A stretch of DNA of 64,000 nt from Grifola frondosa (lineage: Eukaryota > Basidiomycota > Agaricomycetes > Polyporales > Grifolaceae): positions 124,001 to 188,000 of the forward strand of contig LUGG01000005.1 of the NCBI GenBank assembly GCA_001683735.1, written 5' to 3'. Positions 35,742-46,944 of the stretch are shown here, piece by piece (within the stretch, counting starts at the first letter, position 1; each line of letters begins with the position of its first letter). Position numbers and translations under genes: made by a program. Under the pieces are notes generated by a model. That model ran no database searches and was not told where the DNA came from. It worked only from the letters and a program-made list of their open reading frames with translations.

Positions 35742-37095
35742 TCACTGAGGCAGGTCATTTGAACCGGTCTCGACGTCCGAATCCTTCGTGACAGAAACAT
35801 TCTTTTGTTCGTACTGTTCGAACGATGCGCGATCGGTTTCGAGGTGGCGGGAGACAGTTACATTGATCGCCACAGGCCGCAGGGGTACTCGTGCTGAGTA
35901 CTCTGGAGCTGATGGGAGTCGACGATCGCCGCTGCTTTAGAGTCGGTTAGGTTGTACCCCAGACCGACTCGGATGATAATAAGAGTGAATACAACACCCT
36001 ATAGAGAATGTTTTAATAAAGGTGAAGCGACACGGATAAATAGGGTACACACAATGAGCGGCTGCATTGTCTCAAGGCAGATATCCTGAGCATTGGAGTT
36101 CGCAGCATACGTAGCAAGAAGGCAGATAAGTGCCGCAGAGTAGATCGCTGCGGATTGGATCAAAGTCTCAATCACCTCCCAGTGGGAGAAACCGATGCTT
36201 GCGCGGTACTTGCGCATTTTGCGGTTAGACCACAGGATCTTAGCGGAAATAAGTACTATAAGACAGGCCAGGTAGAATAAGTGGTCAAACAACTGAAAAA
36301 ATTATAGCAATCTACGTACTCGTTGCTAGCACATTTGTGCAAAGCGAAATACTCGTGAATGTGACTAGCCAAGGCTTCAGAGCGCTTTTGAATATAAGTG
36401 TTGGGCCCGTGAGCGTCACGAACCGGTAGCAACCACCATATCCAGAGACTATGCATGCACAGTCAGATAGAAATAAAATAGTTTAATACAAGACACTTAC
36501 TACCCGTGCCTATCAGCAACAAGATCGGAATAATGATGATCCGCCAAGCACGATCCCAGACAATGAAAAGGCGGTAAGTCTAACGAATAGCAATTATTAG
36601 TGATAATGTAGTAGTATGTGTGATTCGTACCAAAAAGCTATCTCCCACAGTGCCTGCGTGATGAAGATGACCGACTTGGCAACTTGAGTGGGATTATCGA
36701 CTTTAAGATAGAAGTTTGTAGTCCCATCTGGCGATCCACCTTGGTCTACGAAACCTTGGATGGCGCGATGGATGTTCAAGCCAGATGCTACACACCAAAT
36801 CATGCGTGAGCTTGATATCGCCGGTCTGAAGTGGAAGTACATACTGCGATACAGAGCACGAACATCAACGTGGATGTCGCGAACAGCATCTTTTTCCAAG
36901 TTGTTCGATTGCGACCGTCGGTCCTATACATGAGAATCCATATCGATATACCATACAAGATGCAGAATGCTCCAAACACCAAAGATTCCAGGAATATAGC
37001 GACGAGCTAAGTGCAGAAAACCAGATTAAAACAAGTGCTCCTCGACTGGAAACGAGACTCACCTCAGCTGTGGCTGACGAAAGTGGATCCGACAT
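35742..37095 (-). CDS. 7-TM membrane protein, tandem copy 1
   Basis: This is an integral membrane protein of an agaricomycete-specific family with about seven helices; ligand and function are unknown to me. The start MSDPLSSATAE at 37095 is followed after an intron by LESLVFGAFCILYGISIWIL, then KKMLFATSTLMFVLCIA, GGSPDGTTNFYLKVDN, AKSVIFITQ, the TYRLFIVWDR block and IIIIPILLLIGTG. Later come LIVLISAKILWSNRKMRKYR, TLIQSAAIYSAALICLLATY, and the final helix VVFTLIIIRVGLGYNL with a cytosolic tail ending TGSNDLPQ. Compared with copies 2 and 3, one base is missing after ITQA (near 36654), so LVGDSF becomes a different frame. It may be a pseudogene or a sequencing error. Confidence 0.75.
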
Positions 37096-37770
37096 CGCTG
37101 TAGCATCCACTTGAAAAATAGAATCTTGGCAAAGGCGTAGGGCGTGAGTTCAATAGCTTTATGAGATCGCAGGATTCAGCGCCGATGGTGTGCTCGTATA
37201 TAACTGCATCACATGGGTGTGCAACACTAGCCGACAACATCGTGATGGTTGAGATCATTGAAAGATCAGCAAACCGCGGCTCCGTCTATCTACACGAGTG
37301 TCCTGTTGGATTAAGATGATGGTCAGGGTTCTCTGGGGAAGCATGCAAGATAGGGTAAAACATTTTGTGTTACAATCAAATCATCAGGGCCATCGTGCGC
37401 CGAGCAAGACACGGATCACTGTCAACCTTGAAATCACAACCACATACCAATCAGCACCAGCCTCCGATATGTTACAAAACAAAGACCGTCAGAGGTGCTA
37501 CAGTTTTCCAGAAGATAATGGACAAACTCCGAATCACTGCCAAAGCTGAAAGTCCGAACTGGGATGAGTCCGCCGCACAACTTGGCCAAAGGACTTCAGC
37601 CAACTGTGCTGAGATTAGAAGTACGGACCGATGGAAGTTCGGACCTTCACGAGATCAAGAAAAGATGTCATTGTATCGTCTGCAGTGTCCGACATGTTTG
37701 CCGCTGATACCCGGCAGCTACTTAAGAGATTTTTCAGCGCTAGATAGTACACAGACCTTCCGATTCCCCT
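35742..37770 (-). repeat. Tandem segmental duplication, unit 1
   Basis: The unit covers the 7-TM gene plus about 0.7 kb upstream. The upstream block shares the 19-base word GCCATCGTGCGCCGAGCAA at 37389-37407 with units 2 and 3, and a related CCAAAGGACTTCAGCCAACT element. Confidence 0.8.
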
Positions 37771-37891
37771 AGAAATCGGATCATTTGGACTCGCGAGCAG
37801 CAAAACGTCGCCCATACGATAGTACCTGATGCAGGCGCTTACCATCATCCTCAATCCGGCAGTCGCCATGAGGCTACCATACACCTTGAGC

Positions 37892-38199
37892 TTGCCAGTC
37901 CCGCTTGTCTATATTCCCACATCCGCCAATGATCTTACATAACCGTACACGCCTACACACTCCTCGAGCGAACACGCACCTTTCGCCCTCAGATTCTGCT
38001 CGCAGAACGACAGGTGGGGGCCGGGGGCGAGTACATCGGATCATCCTGTGCCGCACGTATGAGAGGAATATCCTGACGAAGGAAAGCCACTTCTGGAGCG
38101 ATTTGAGCGATTGTATCAGACGTTTGTTGAGGCGGATCGCGGGAATGTCGACCCTGACGCGGAGACATCATAAGGCTTAAATTGATGCGCTGAAATATA
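37892..38199 (+). pseudogene. Duplicated 3' fragment of the ERG27-like gene
   Basis: The segment matches 34597-34899 closely, with long identical runs such as TCGAGCGAACACGCACC and GAATATCCTGACGAAGGAAA. It covers only the last exon of the reductase, has no catalytic domain and carries its own changes: a TAA after the ACATCCGCCAATGATCTTAC region and a TGA in place of the Trp codon of VWEEY. It marks the left edge of duplication unit 2. Confidence 0.85.
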
Positions 38200-38458
38200 A
38201 TTCTTTCATTTGTGGTTGAAAAGTAGGACTCGAGCTAATTTCGATGCGGTCATCTGGTAATGAGTTACTGCTCTCAATGCCTTCTTCCATAGTTTAGAAC
38301 ACTGCTTACCCTTCAACAGTGCGAGGAATCCGATTCATGCATGTTTTCTGTATAGCCGACACTTTCTTCTGCTGCATTATTTAAAAGTAAGATAAACATA
38401 TCAGTAACGCCTATCACGCAAATTCATTCGCACTTTCTCCCCCCCCCCCGATGTGAAG

Positions 38459-39812
38459 TCACTGAGGCAGGTCATTTGAACCGGTCTCAATGTCCGCATC
38501 CTCGGTGACAGAACGATTCTTGTACTGCTCGAACGATGTGCGATCGGTTTGGAGAGGGCGGGAGACAGTTACACTGATCGCCACAGGCCGCAGAGGATAC
38601 TCGTGCTGACCACAATGAACTTGATGAGAATCGGCGATCGGGTGTGGGTGAGACTCCGTTAGGCTGTGTCCAAGACCGACGCGGATTATAATCAGCGTGA
38701 ACACGACACCCTATGAAAGAATGTTTTGATAAAAATGTAACGGATAAATGGGGTGTACACACAATGAGCGGCTGCATTGTCTCAAGGCAGATATCCTGGG
38801 CATTGGAGTTGGCAGCATAGGTAGCAAGAAGGCAGATCAGCGCCGCAGAGTAGATCGCTGCGGATTGGATCAAAGTCTCAATCATGTCCCAGCATGAGGG
38901 ACCGATGTTTGTGCGGTACTTGCGCACTTTGCGGTTAGACCACATGATCTTAGCGGAAATAAGTACTATAAGACGGCGCAGGTAGAATGAGCGGTCAAAC
39001 AACTGAAGAGATATATACCAATCTAAATTACGTACTGGTAGCCAGCACATTTGTGCAAAGCGAAATACTCGTGAATGTAGCTAACCAAGACTTCAGAGCA
39101 CTTTTGAATATAAGCGTTAGGCCGGTGAATGTCGTGAACTGGTAGCAACCGCCATATCCAGAGACTATGAATGCACAGTCAGATAAGGATAAGATGATTT
39201 AATGCGAGACACTTACTACCCGTGCCTATTAGTAACAAGATCGGAATAACAATGACCCGCCAGTCACGATCCCAGACAATGAAAAGGCGGTAAGTCTAAC
39301 GAAATTATTAGTGATAACGGAGGTGTAGTATGTGTGATTCATACCAAAAAGCTATCTCCCACGAGTGTCTGCGTAATGAAGATGACCGACTTGGCAATTT
39401 GAGTGAGATCATCGACTTTAAGATAGAAGTTCGTAGTCCCGTCTGGGGACCCGCCTTGGTCTACGAAACCTTGGATCGCGCGATGGATGTTCAAACCAAG
39501 ATGCTATACACCAAAATATGCATGAGTTTGATACCGCTGGTCTGAAGACGGGTAGACATACTGCGATACAGAGCGCGAACATCAACGTAGATGTCGCGAA
39601 CAACATCTTGTTCAGCGTTGTTCGATTGCGACTGTCGGTTCTATACATGAGAATCCATGTCGATATACCGTACAGGACACAGAATGCTCCAAACACCAAA
39701 GATTCCAGGGATATAGCGACGAGCTCAGTGCAGAAACCCAGATTAAAAGAACCCATACTCGACCGGAAATAAAACTCACCTCAGCTGTGGCTGACGAAAG
39801 TGGATCTGACAT
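38459..39812 (-). CDS. 7-TM membrane protein, tandem copy 2
   Basis: This is a close paralogue of copies 1 and 3 with the same exon order. It starts MSDPLSSATAE at 39812, followed by LVFGAFCVLYGISTWILMYR, NKMLFATSTLMFALCIA, GGSPDGTTNFYLKVDDLTQ, then SVIFITQTLVGDSFLV, where the frame is intact at the point broken in copy 1. It continues LIVLISAKIMWSNRKVRKYR, IETLIQSAAIYSAALICLL, the last helix FTLIIIRVGLGHSL and SNDLPQ at the stop (38459-38461). An 11-C run lies just beyond the stop at 38439-38449. Function unknown; topology suggests a receptor-like or channel-like protein. Confidence 0.78.
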
Positions 39813-40625
39813 CGCTGGAGCATCCACTTGAGGAACAGAACCTTGGCAAAGGCGCAAGGGCACGAGTCGAACAGCTTTATGAGATTGCAGGAAGCACGCT
39901 GCTATATAACTGCATTGCATGTGTGTGCGATCTGTTAGGAGCAGAGAAGCACTACAGGTCATCAGACGACACCGTGGTGATTGAGATCCCCCAAATACCA
40001 GCAAACCGCGGCTATGTCTACACAGGTGTCCTGTTAGATTATGATGATGATCGGAGTTCTCTAGAAGAAGTATGCGAGAAAGCATGAAAGTGGTCTAGGT
40101 TACAACCCAATCATTGGGGCCATCGTGCGCCGAGCAAAGCGCGGGATCACTGTGAACCCACAACCACGGGATACCAGTCGGTACCAGCCCCCGACGTTTA
40201 TAAGGCACTTCAAAACAAAGATTGTCAGTGGTGGTGTGATTTTGCAGAAGGTCATGGAGATGGCGTAAAGTACTACCGTCCAAGCGCCACGAGTCTACGA
40301 GGAAGGGACGCACGAGCAGGCGGCACAACTTATCGCAGAGGTTAGCACGCTTTCCCTGGGCCCGCCGGAGCGGCCGGAGGTCTGGACGACCTCCAAACCG
40401 CTGCCACAACCGAACTGGGATTCCTCTGCCGCACAGCCTGATCAAAGGACTTTGGCCAACTGAGCTGAGGTTGACAATTTAGAGAAGTACAAAAGTTCGA
40501 ATCTCCACGACAACGTCAAGAAAAGATGTACTGTAGTTGTGTTGCTGCAGTGTCGAACATTCTTGCGGTGAGATGCAGTCGCCCGTGGAATTTTTCAGCG
40601 CTGGATATACAGACCTGGAGAACAA
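38459..40625 (-). repeat. Tandem segmental duplication, unit 2
   Basis: The unit contains 7-TM copy 2 and its upstream block with GCCATCGTGCGCCGAGCAA at 40119-40137 and CTGATCAAAGGACTTTGG near 40439. On its left side the ERG27 3' fragment replaces the downstream block found with units 1 and 3. Confidence 0.8.
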
Positions 40626-41234
40626 CGATGGCCGCTGCCGGCTGCATGACTCTGTGGTGGAAGAGGTGAAAGAACTGATGATGAACGGTACTAACTGCCC
40701 TGCGACACCGCATTCATTATTTCTCTTTGTTTACGTCTATTAATTTGAATACTATTGCTGCACATTTCTTCTGTTACACTTTCATTCTTATTACTCGTAT
40801 CGATGCTCTGCTGTGCCTCACACATTCGCAATCTCACTTCGCGAATTCAGCCATATGTTGGAGTATGGGGAAATTGACGCCGCAATGACGCCGCAGCTGC
40901 CATACTGTGACTGCAACGCCTCGAGCACTGCAATTTCGAGTCCGGAATATTATGCAGATGTATTTCCTGAGACCTGCCCAGACAGAATCCGAGCACAAAA
41001 TCCCCTTCAAGATCCTGCGAGGTCGCAATATTGATGTCTCGATAACATGAACATCCGGCGACTACTAGTAAGTAATTTAAAGAGTACACTCGCCGCACAA
41101 TGCACATGCTTTGCGAGTCAAGCACATCTGTATGTTACTTCAAAGCTTTAAGCTTCATAGCTTCATTATTGGCGTAGATCGTTCCTGTGCTGCTACAAGC
41201 TTGTGATTACGAATCTCGATGGCGGCGTTGAAGC

Positions 41235-41736
41235 ATGCATCTCTGCAATCTGCACGCTCGTCTCAAGGTGATCGAGATCGTTCTCGCAGATTTTGAGAGC
41301 ATCGGTGAGTTCTCCCTCTTGCCAGTGCGAATGAATATTGGGGCCTTCGGGCCTGAGACTTGCTACCTGTAGGTGACATCTCAGGCTGGGGTGTGCGCGG
41401 AAGAGGGTGTGCTGGGCGACGTCTCGGTCAATTTTGTGAATGATGCCGGGAGGTGGACACGAGTGGAGAAGGGTTTACTTGGTGCGTAGTCTGCATCTGT
41501 GGAAAATTAGAATTAAACGGGTGGAGCCCAGTCTTCTTCTATGCGGCCTTCACGACATCTGTGGTGATGCACGCGTCCCGTACCTTCATGCACTCCCGCA
41601 ACTCGCTTCTCCTCTCGGTTCGGTGCCCAATCTTCTCCACGATTTCTTCGCAAAGTCGGTCATGTACATTGTCAGAGGCGTGTTGATCGATCGTAATCGG
41701 AAGCCGTTGCGAGCATATATAGGGTGGTTTTGTTGA
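41235..41736 (+). CDS. Unrecognised small protein, about 140 aa, with frame breaks
   Basis: Exon 1 (41235-41304) reads MHLCNLHARLKVIEIVLADF and ends in ESIG; exon 2 begins at 41373 with DISGWG. After a GGGG run the frame shifts and continues VCAEEGVLGDVSVNFVND, then GRWTRVEKGLL. A 50-nt GT-AG intron follows and the last exon reads LLLCGLHDICGDARVPYLHA, LPQLASPLGSVPNLLHDFF, YIVRGVLIDRNRKPLRAY and GWFC before TGA (41734-41736). Two one-base breaks are needed. I do not recognise the family and see no signal peptide or membrane helix. It sits between 7-TM units 2 and 3. Confidence 0.45.
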
Positions 41737-41831
41737 CCGGTGACCTTTCAAGTCATATCTACTCAGTACTCAGTACTCACGATTGTCCTGTCGACTTGAA
41801 ACCCGACATCTGGGATCATAATTCTCATCAG

Positions 41832-42005
41832 TGAGCGGATGAGCTTCCACAGACACACATCTCTCCGCAGGCATCGGGCGCAGCACGCGTGAGATAGTAA
41901 TACGGTCTTCGAAACTTGACGCTGACCGCAATGACATTCTTCCGATGTCGGGAGTATTACGTGAGTCGGTCGACCATCAGCTGCGTAGAATGTCGCGAGG
42001 ATACC
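41832..42005. repeat. Diverged duplicate block (copy at 35065-35235)
   Basis: This is the partner of the block downstream of 7-TM copy 1. It shares CAATGACATTCTTCCGATGT, the same order of motifs and the ATCAGCTGCGTAGA end. No coding function is evident. Confidence 0.75.
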
Positions 42006-42483
42006 TGCAACTCACTATGACACGAGCAGCGATGACCCTCATTACCTAGGTTGCCGTAGTCGCTTCGAGTTTGAAGTCCTGAGAGGACCTCGCATATGCG
42101 CGCTTGAGCCCTCAATGCCTCCGACAATACGGACCATGATAGATGAAGATTGAATGAAAGGAATATCAAGTACGTCACAAGAGTGTATCCGATCAAGCAA
42201 TAACTCGATTCGGTAAGTGTTACTACAATGATGGATGAACTTGAGAATGACATTGAGCCGCTGGCGGAAACGCCTGTATCGACGGCACAATAATTATAAT
42301 GATACACCACGAGATCGATACAAACGAGCGACACGCCTGGCATCTTGGACGATGCAATGCACGGGACATATGATACAGTCTCGAGCAGCGTTAAATGCGG
42401 AGCAGAACTTGCACGCCTAATACCTATCACACAAATTAATTCGCACCTGAACCAGCCTCTTCCCGAATAACCTTAATGTGAAG

Positions 42484-43854
42484 TCACTGAGGCAGGTCGT
42501 TTGAACGGGTCTCGATGTCCGAATCCTTGGTGACAGAAAGATTCTTTTGATCGTACTGCTCGAACGATGTGCGGTCGCTCTTGGGGTGGCGGGAGACAGT
42601 TACATTGATCGCCATAGGCCGCAGAGGATACTCGTGCTGAGCACTCTGGAGCTGATGGGAGTCGACGATCGCCGGTGCTTTAGAGTCGGCTAGGCTGTAC
42701 CCAAGACCGACGCGAATGATAATCAGCGTGAACACGACGCCCTATGAGAGAATGTTTTAATAAAGATGAATGAACGCGGATAAATAGGGTGTACACACAA
42801 TGAGAGGCTGCAGTGTATCAAGGCAGATATATTGAGCGTTAGAACTTACAACGTAGGTACTCATGAGGCAGATCAGCGCCGCAGAGTAGATCGCTGCGGA
42901 TTGGATCACAGTCTCAACCACCTGCCAGTGGGAGGAACCAATGCTTGTGCGGTACTTGCGCACTCTGTGGTTAGACCACATGATCTTAGCGGAGATAAGT
43001 ACTATAAGACGGTGCAGGTAGAATGAGCGGTCAAACAACTGAAGAGGTTTATACCAATCTAAACTACGTACTTGTAGCCAGCGCATTTGTGCAAAGCGAA
43101 ATACAGAAGAATGCGATTAGCCAGGGCCTTATAGAGCTTTCGAATATGAGCGATTGGCCGTTGAGTGTCGTGAACTGGTAGCAAGCACCATATCCAGAAA
43201 CTGAATGCACAGTCAGATATGAATAAGATAATTAAATGCAAGACACTTACTACCCGTGCCTATTAGCAACAAAATCGGAATAATGATGACCCGCCATTCA
43301 CGATTCCAGACAATGAAAAGGCGGTAAGTCTAGCGAGCCGTATTCGTTAGTGATGATGTAGGTGTAGTATATGTATGATTCATACCACGAAGCTATCTCC
43401 AACGAGTGTCTGCGTGATGAAGATGATCGACTTGGTAACGTGAGTGGGATTATCGATTCCATTAAAGAAGATCGTAGTCCCATCTGGCGATCCGCCTTCG
43501 TCTATGAAGCCTTGGATGGCACGATGGACGTCCAAGCCCAGATGCTATACACCAAAGTATGCATGAGTTTGATACCGCCGGTCTGATGAGTGGAAGACGT
43601 ACTGCGACACAGAGCGCGAACATCAACGTAGATGTCGCGAACAACATCTTGTTCAGCGTTGTTCGATTGCGATTGTTGCTTCTATACAAGAGAATCCATG
43701 TCGATATACCGTACAGGACGCAGAATGCTCCAAACACCAAAGATTCCAGGAATAAAGCGATAAGCTAATTGCAGAAAAACAAGGTTCAGACAATTGCTAT
43801 TCGACGGGAAATGAAACTCACCTCAGCTACGGCTAAAGGAAGTGGATCTGACAT
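42484..43854 (-). CDS. 7-TM membrane protein, tandem copy 3
   Basis: This is the third paralogue, the most diverged. It starts MSDPLPLAVAE at 43854, then LVFGAFCVLYGISTWILLYR, NKMLFATSTLMFALCVA, GGSPDGTTIFF, SIIFITQTLVGDSFV, TYRLFIVWNREWRVIIIPIL, LIVLISAKIMWSNHRVRKYR, VETVIQSAAIYSAALICLMS, FTLIIIRVGLGYSLADSKA and RSNDLPQ before the stop at 42484-42486. All helices are kept, so protein-level selection has probably acted since duplication. The cytosolic tail has IVDSHQLQSAQHEYPLRPMA and several Ser/Thr sites. Confidence 0.78.
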
Positions 43855-44605
43855 CGCTGTAGCATCCACTTGGGAACAAAACCTTGGCAAAGGCGTAAGG
43901 GCACGAGTCGAACAGCTTTATGAGATTCCAGGACTCAGCGCTGATGATGCGCTCGTATAACTGCATCACATGGATGGACCATCTGTAGAAGCAGAGAAGC
44001 GGTGGAAGCAGAGAAGCATTACAGGTCAGCCGACGACATCGTGGTGATTGAGATCCCCGAAATACCAGCAAATCGTGGCTACGTCTACACAAATGTCCTG
44101 CTGTATTAAGATGATGATCAGAGTTCTCTAGGAGAAGTATGCGAGAAAGCGTGAAAGGTGTCCTGGGTTGCAATCAAATCACTGGAGCCATCGTGCGCCG
44201 AGCAAAGCCTGGATCGCTGTCAATCTCGGAACGGCAACCACGGGGATACCAGTGAGCACCAGCGCCCGACATGTTACAATGGCACTTCAACACGAAGACC
44301 GTGAGACATGCTGCGACTTTTCAGAACATCATGGAGTCTGTATAAACTCTGAATCACTGTCAAAACCGACCCGGAAAGTCCGAACTGGGATGACTCCGAG
44401 CCCGTCGCACAACCTGATCAAAGGACTTCGGCCAACTGAGTAGATTGGCGGTCTCGAGAAGTGCGAATTAATGGGAGCTCAAACTTTCGCGAGAATCTCA
44501 AGAAAGATGGAGCTGTGTCGTCGGCGGAGTCGAACATTTTTGCGCGGATACCCGGCAGTCACCTGTGAGATTGTTCAGCGCCAGATACTGACAGACATAC
44601 TGACA
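42484..44605 (-). repeat. Tandem segmental duplication, unit 3
   Basis: The unit contains 7-TM copy 3 and its upstream block with GCCATCGTGCGCCGAGCAA at 44187-44205 and CTGATCAAAGGACTTCGG near 44412. Similarity with units 1 and 2 continues to about 44605 (GATACCCGGCAG and TTCAGCGC words). Confidence 0.8.
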
Positions 44606-46944
44606 TGCTCACTTTCCGAAGAATAGACGCTGTACGGCAGTTGAACCTGTGCACTACGATTCTGTGGATGCCGTGTGTGTCCGCTCGAGAAGTATGAGAT
44701 TCTGAGCTATCATGATGGTTGAGAAGAGCCGTAAGCATGCACAGGGTAAGAATGTTCCTCGTTGCTTGTTCCCGCGAGTATGGGAAAGAAACTCCACTCT
44801 GAACTCCGGAGGCGGAGGCGGGGTGACTGGCGAGATGAACGGCGGGTCCTGCCGGGTAATCAGTGGTCAGCCGCGCTCAACATGAAAGCGCGTTGAGGCA
44901 TCTCGTAGAATTCAACAGTACTGCCGGTTAGATACACGTTCGACGTATTTTAAAGAGATACACCCTACAACAACTCTTTTCAATTCCTCGATGAAAGCTC
45001 AGAGTCTGAAATTTACTATTTGTCACACTGGCGGCGCATGGTCTTGATCGACTGTTCAGCAGAAACAATAGATAGAAGGAGCTTCACATATCAATAGCAT
45101 ATTTCCAGCATGTCGAGATTCTCCTGTGAATGAATAAGAGAGCGATACATCACAAAAAGTATAAAACAGCTGCAAAACATGACGATGCACAAGTGTCAGG
45201 ATAATTACACACCAACCCGCAAAGCGCTAAACTGGGAGACGAGATCGGTCGTATCCGCATCTGTATCTATCATAGTATGCTTGGCTTTCTTCTTCCCAGA
45301 ACTGTTGTATTACGAAGGAATGTCGATCAATAAACAAGTACGATGCGATGAATCACGAACGCACTGATTGTGGGGAGGACCGGCAGGACGATGATGCCCG
45401 AATGTATTTCCTTAGCCAGAGGCGTGCGGAACTTGACGAGACCCCGGCCGACGCCTCAGTGAACTCGGCCCTGCACCGCGATCAGGATATGCTGTGTTGG
45501 GTCCCATATGCCCTCTATGCTGATGGCCAGCTGGAGGTCCAGGGTGTGCAGGTCCTTGAGGAATCATCGGCATAATCAACTCTCTATTGTACAATGGGCA
45601 AAGTGAGAGAAGACGTTCCTCAAATCATTCGACCGCAGAATACACGGAAGGGGCCTGATTGGCAGAAAGCGGCTTCCAGTATAACTTTGCGGGAGTATAA
45701 GCTGTGTTCAAAACTTCGAGTGCACGACAAATGCATGCGAAAGGATTGACCCAGTAACCGTCGGTAGGTTCGGATTATTGAGTGTGAGCTCTATCCAGAA
45801 AGGATTATGTTGAATGGTGAAGTGCACTGTGTGTGCGCACGCGGGGTATGCAGCGGCAGCGCCAAGATCCACGTATGTAACTCTTTGCATAGGTACGACA
45901 CTACCGGCATCAAAGCCGGTGGAGTCTTCTTGGATAGTCCCAATCGTATTGAAGCCCGATGCAGAGCTCTTGAGGTAAACGAATCGTCCGGATAACCGCT
46001 GAGTGACAAGTGTGGGTTTCACTACAACAATATGATAGAAAAGTGACTTACATTCTATTCAGGAACCCAGCTGCAGTGTCCACCCTGAAAACGCCGCAAA
46101 CGTGCCGTGAAATCAGCCTCTTCGGTCACCACGATAGGCATCTCAACATCTTCCAAAGCGTGTACAAGTGTACATACATGCATGTCGAAAATAGGCGCCA
46201 AGGCATGGGTAAGTATGTCAAGGTCGAACTCTTCCTATCCTTCGCCGATACCATCATCGACACAAGGATTCAGCGCTCAACCCGAGAAGGCAACGAGAAG
46301 GTAAGAAATATGTAATTTCCAGTTCATCTTCGGCGTTTTTGCCTGATCTCGAATGAGCGCTCCTCTACGAGTGTGAGACCTGCGGACCTTCTAGCAGTGG
46401 CGAGCCCTAAGGCCTAACGCCTAATCTCCTATAGAAATTCACGTTTGCGCACGCTCGATGATAGGAGGAAGTGATGCGCTGGTGCCGTGAAAAATACAAT
46501 TACCCAAGATAGCAATAGAAATTCCGGAACTTGGACTTATCATGAATTATGTAACTAACCTTACATAATAGAAAATAAAATAAAGGGATTAACTTCCTCC
46601 ACGCTGTGGTTCAACAGGATTGTGCCGTTACGAGTCATCGAATGGTCAATTCATCAGTACGGTTATCTCACCGTCAATATTTTAATGTTGTGTCCACTGC
46701 TTGTCGAATCCCTTAGAAACCGTCGAGAACAATACCGAACGGCTGAATGATGCAATCAACTCCCTGTCAGGTGTATGTAAGAGTTTCTGCTTCTGCTATT
46801 CAAAACTAAAATTATACACAGCTTGGGGAATCTTTCCACAGCCAAGGCGACGACGCGTCCTTGTCTATGCCATATGCTCTTGGAGCTCGAACCCTCTCGC
46901 GATAGCTATCGTTTATCGCTCTGTGGTTCTCATCGGTTCCCACT
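44606..46944. other. No assigned gene; possible exons at 45708-46315 (minus)
   Basis: Two minus-strand stretches look coding. One (about 46290-46090) reads EFDLDILTHALAPIFDMHVC, LEDVEMPIVVTEEADFTARL and RRFQG. The other (46022-45708) reads RLSGRFVYLKSSASGFNTIG, AAAYPACAHTVHFTIQHNPF and TGSILSHAFVVHSKF before a stop. They could be exons of one gene with an intron near 46045, but the join does not keep frame as it stands and I know no family. The rest of the region shows only short frames. Confidence 0.3.

Noticed and set aside
38439..38449. 11-C run as a regulatory element
   Set aside because: It lies beyond the stop of 7-TM copy 2 and is absent from the other copies; simple slippage is enough.
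40470..40510. tRNA-like GTTCGAATC
   Set aside because: The T-loop-like word stands alone; no acceptor stem, D-arm or anticodon arm can be formed around it.
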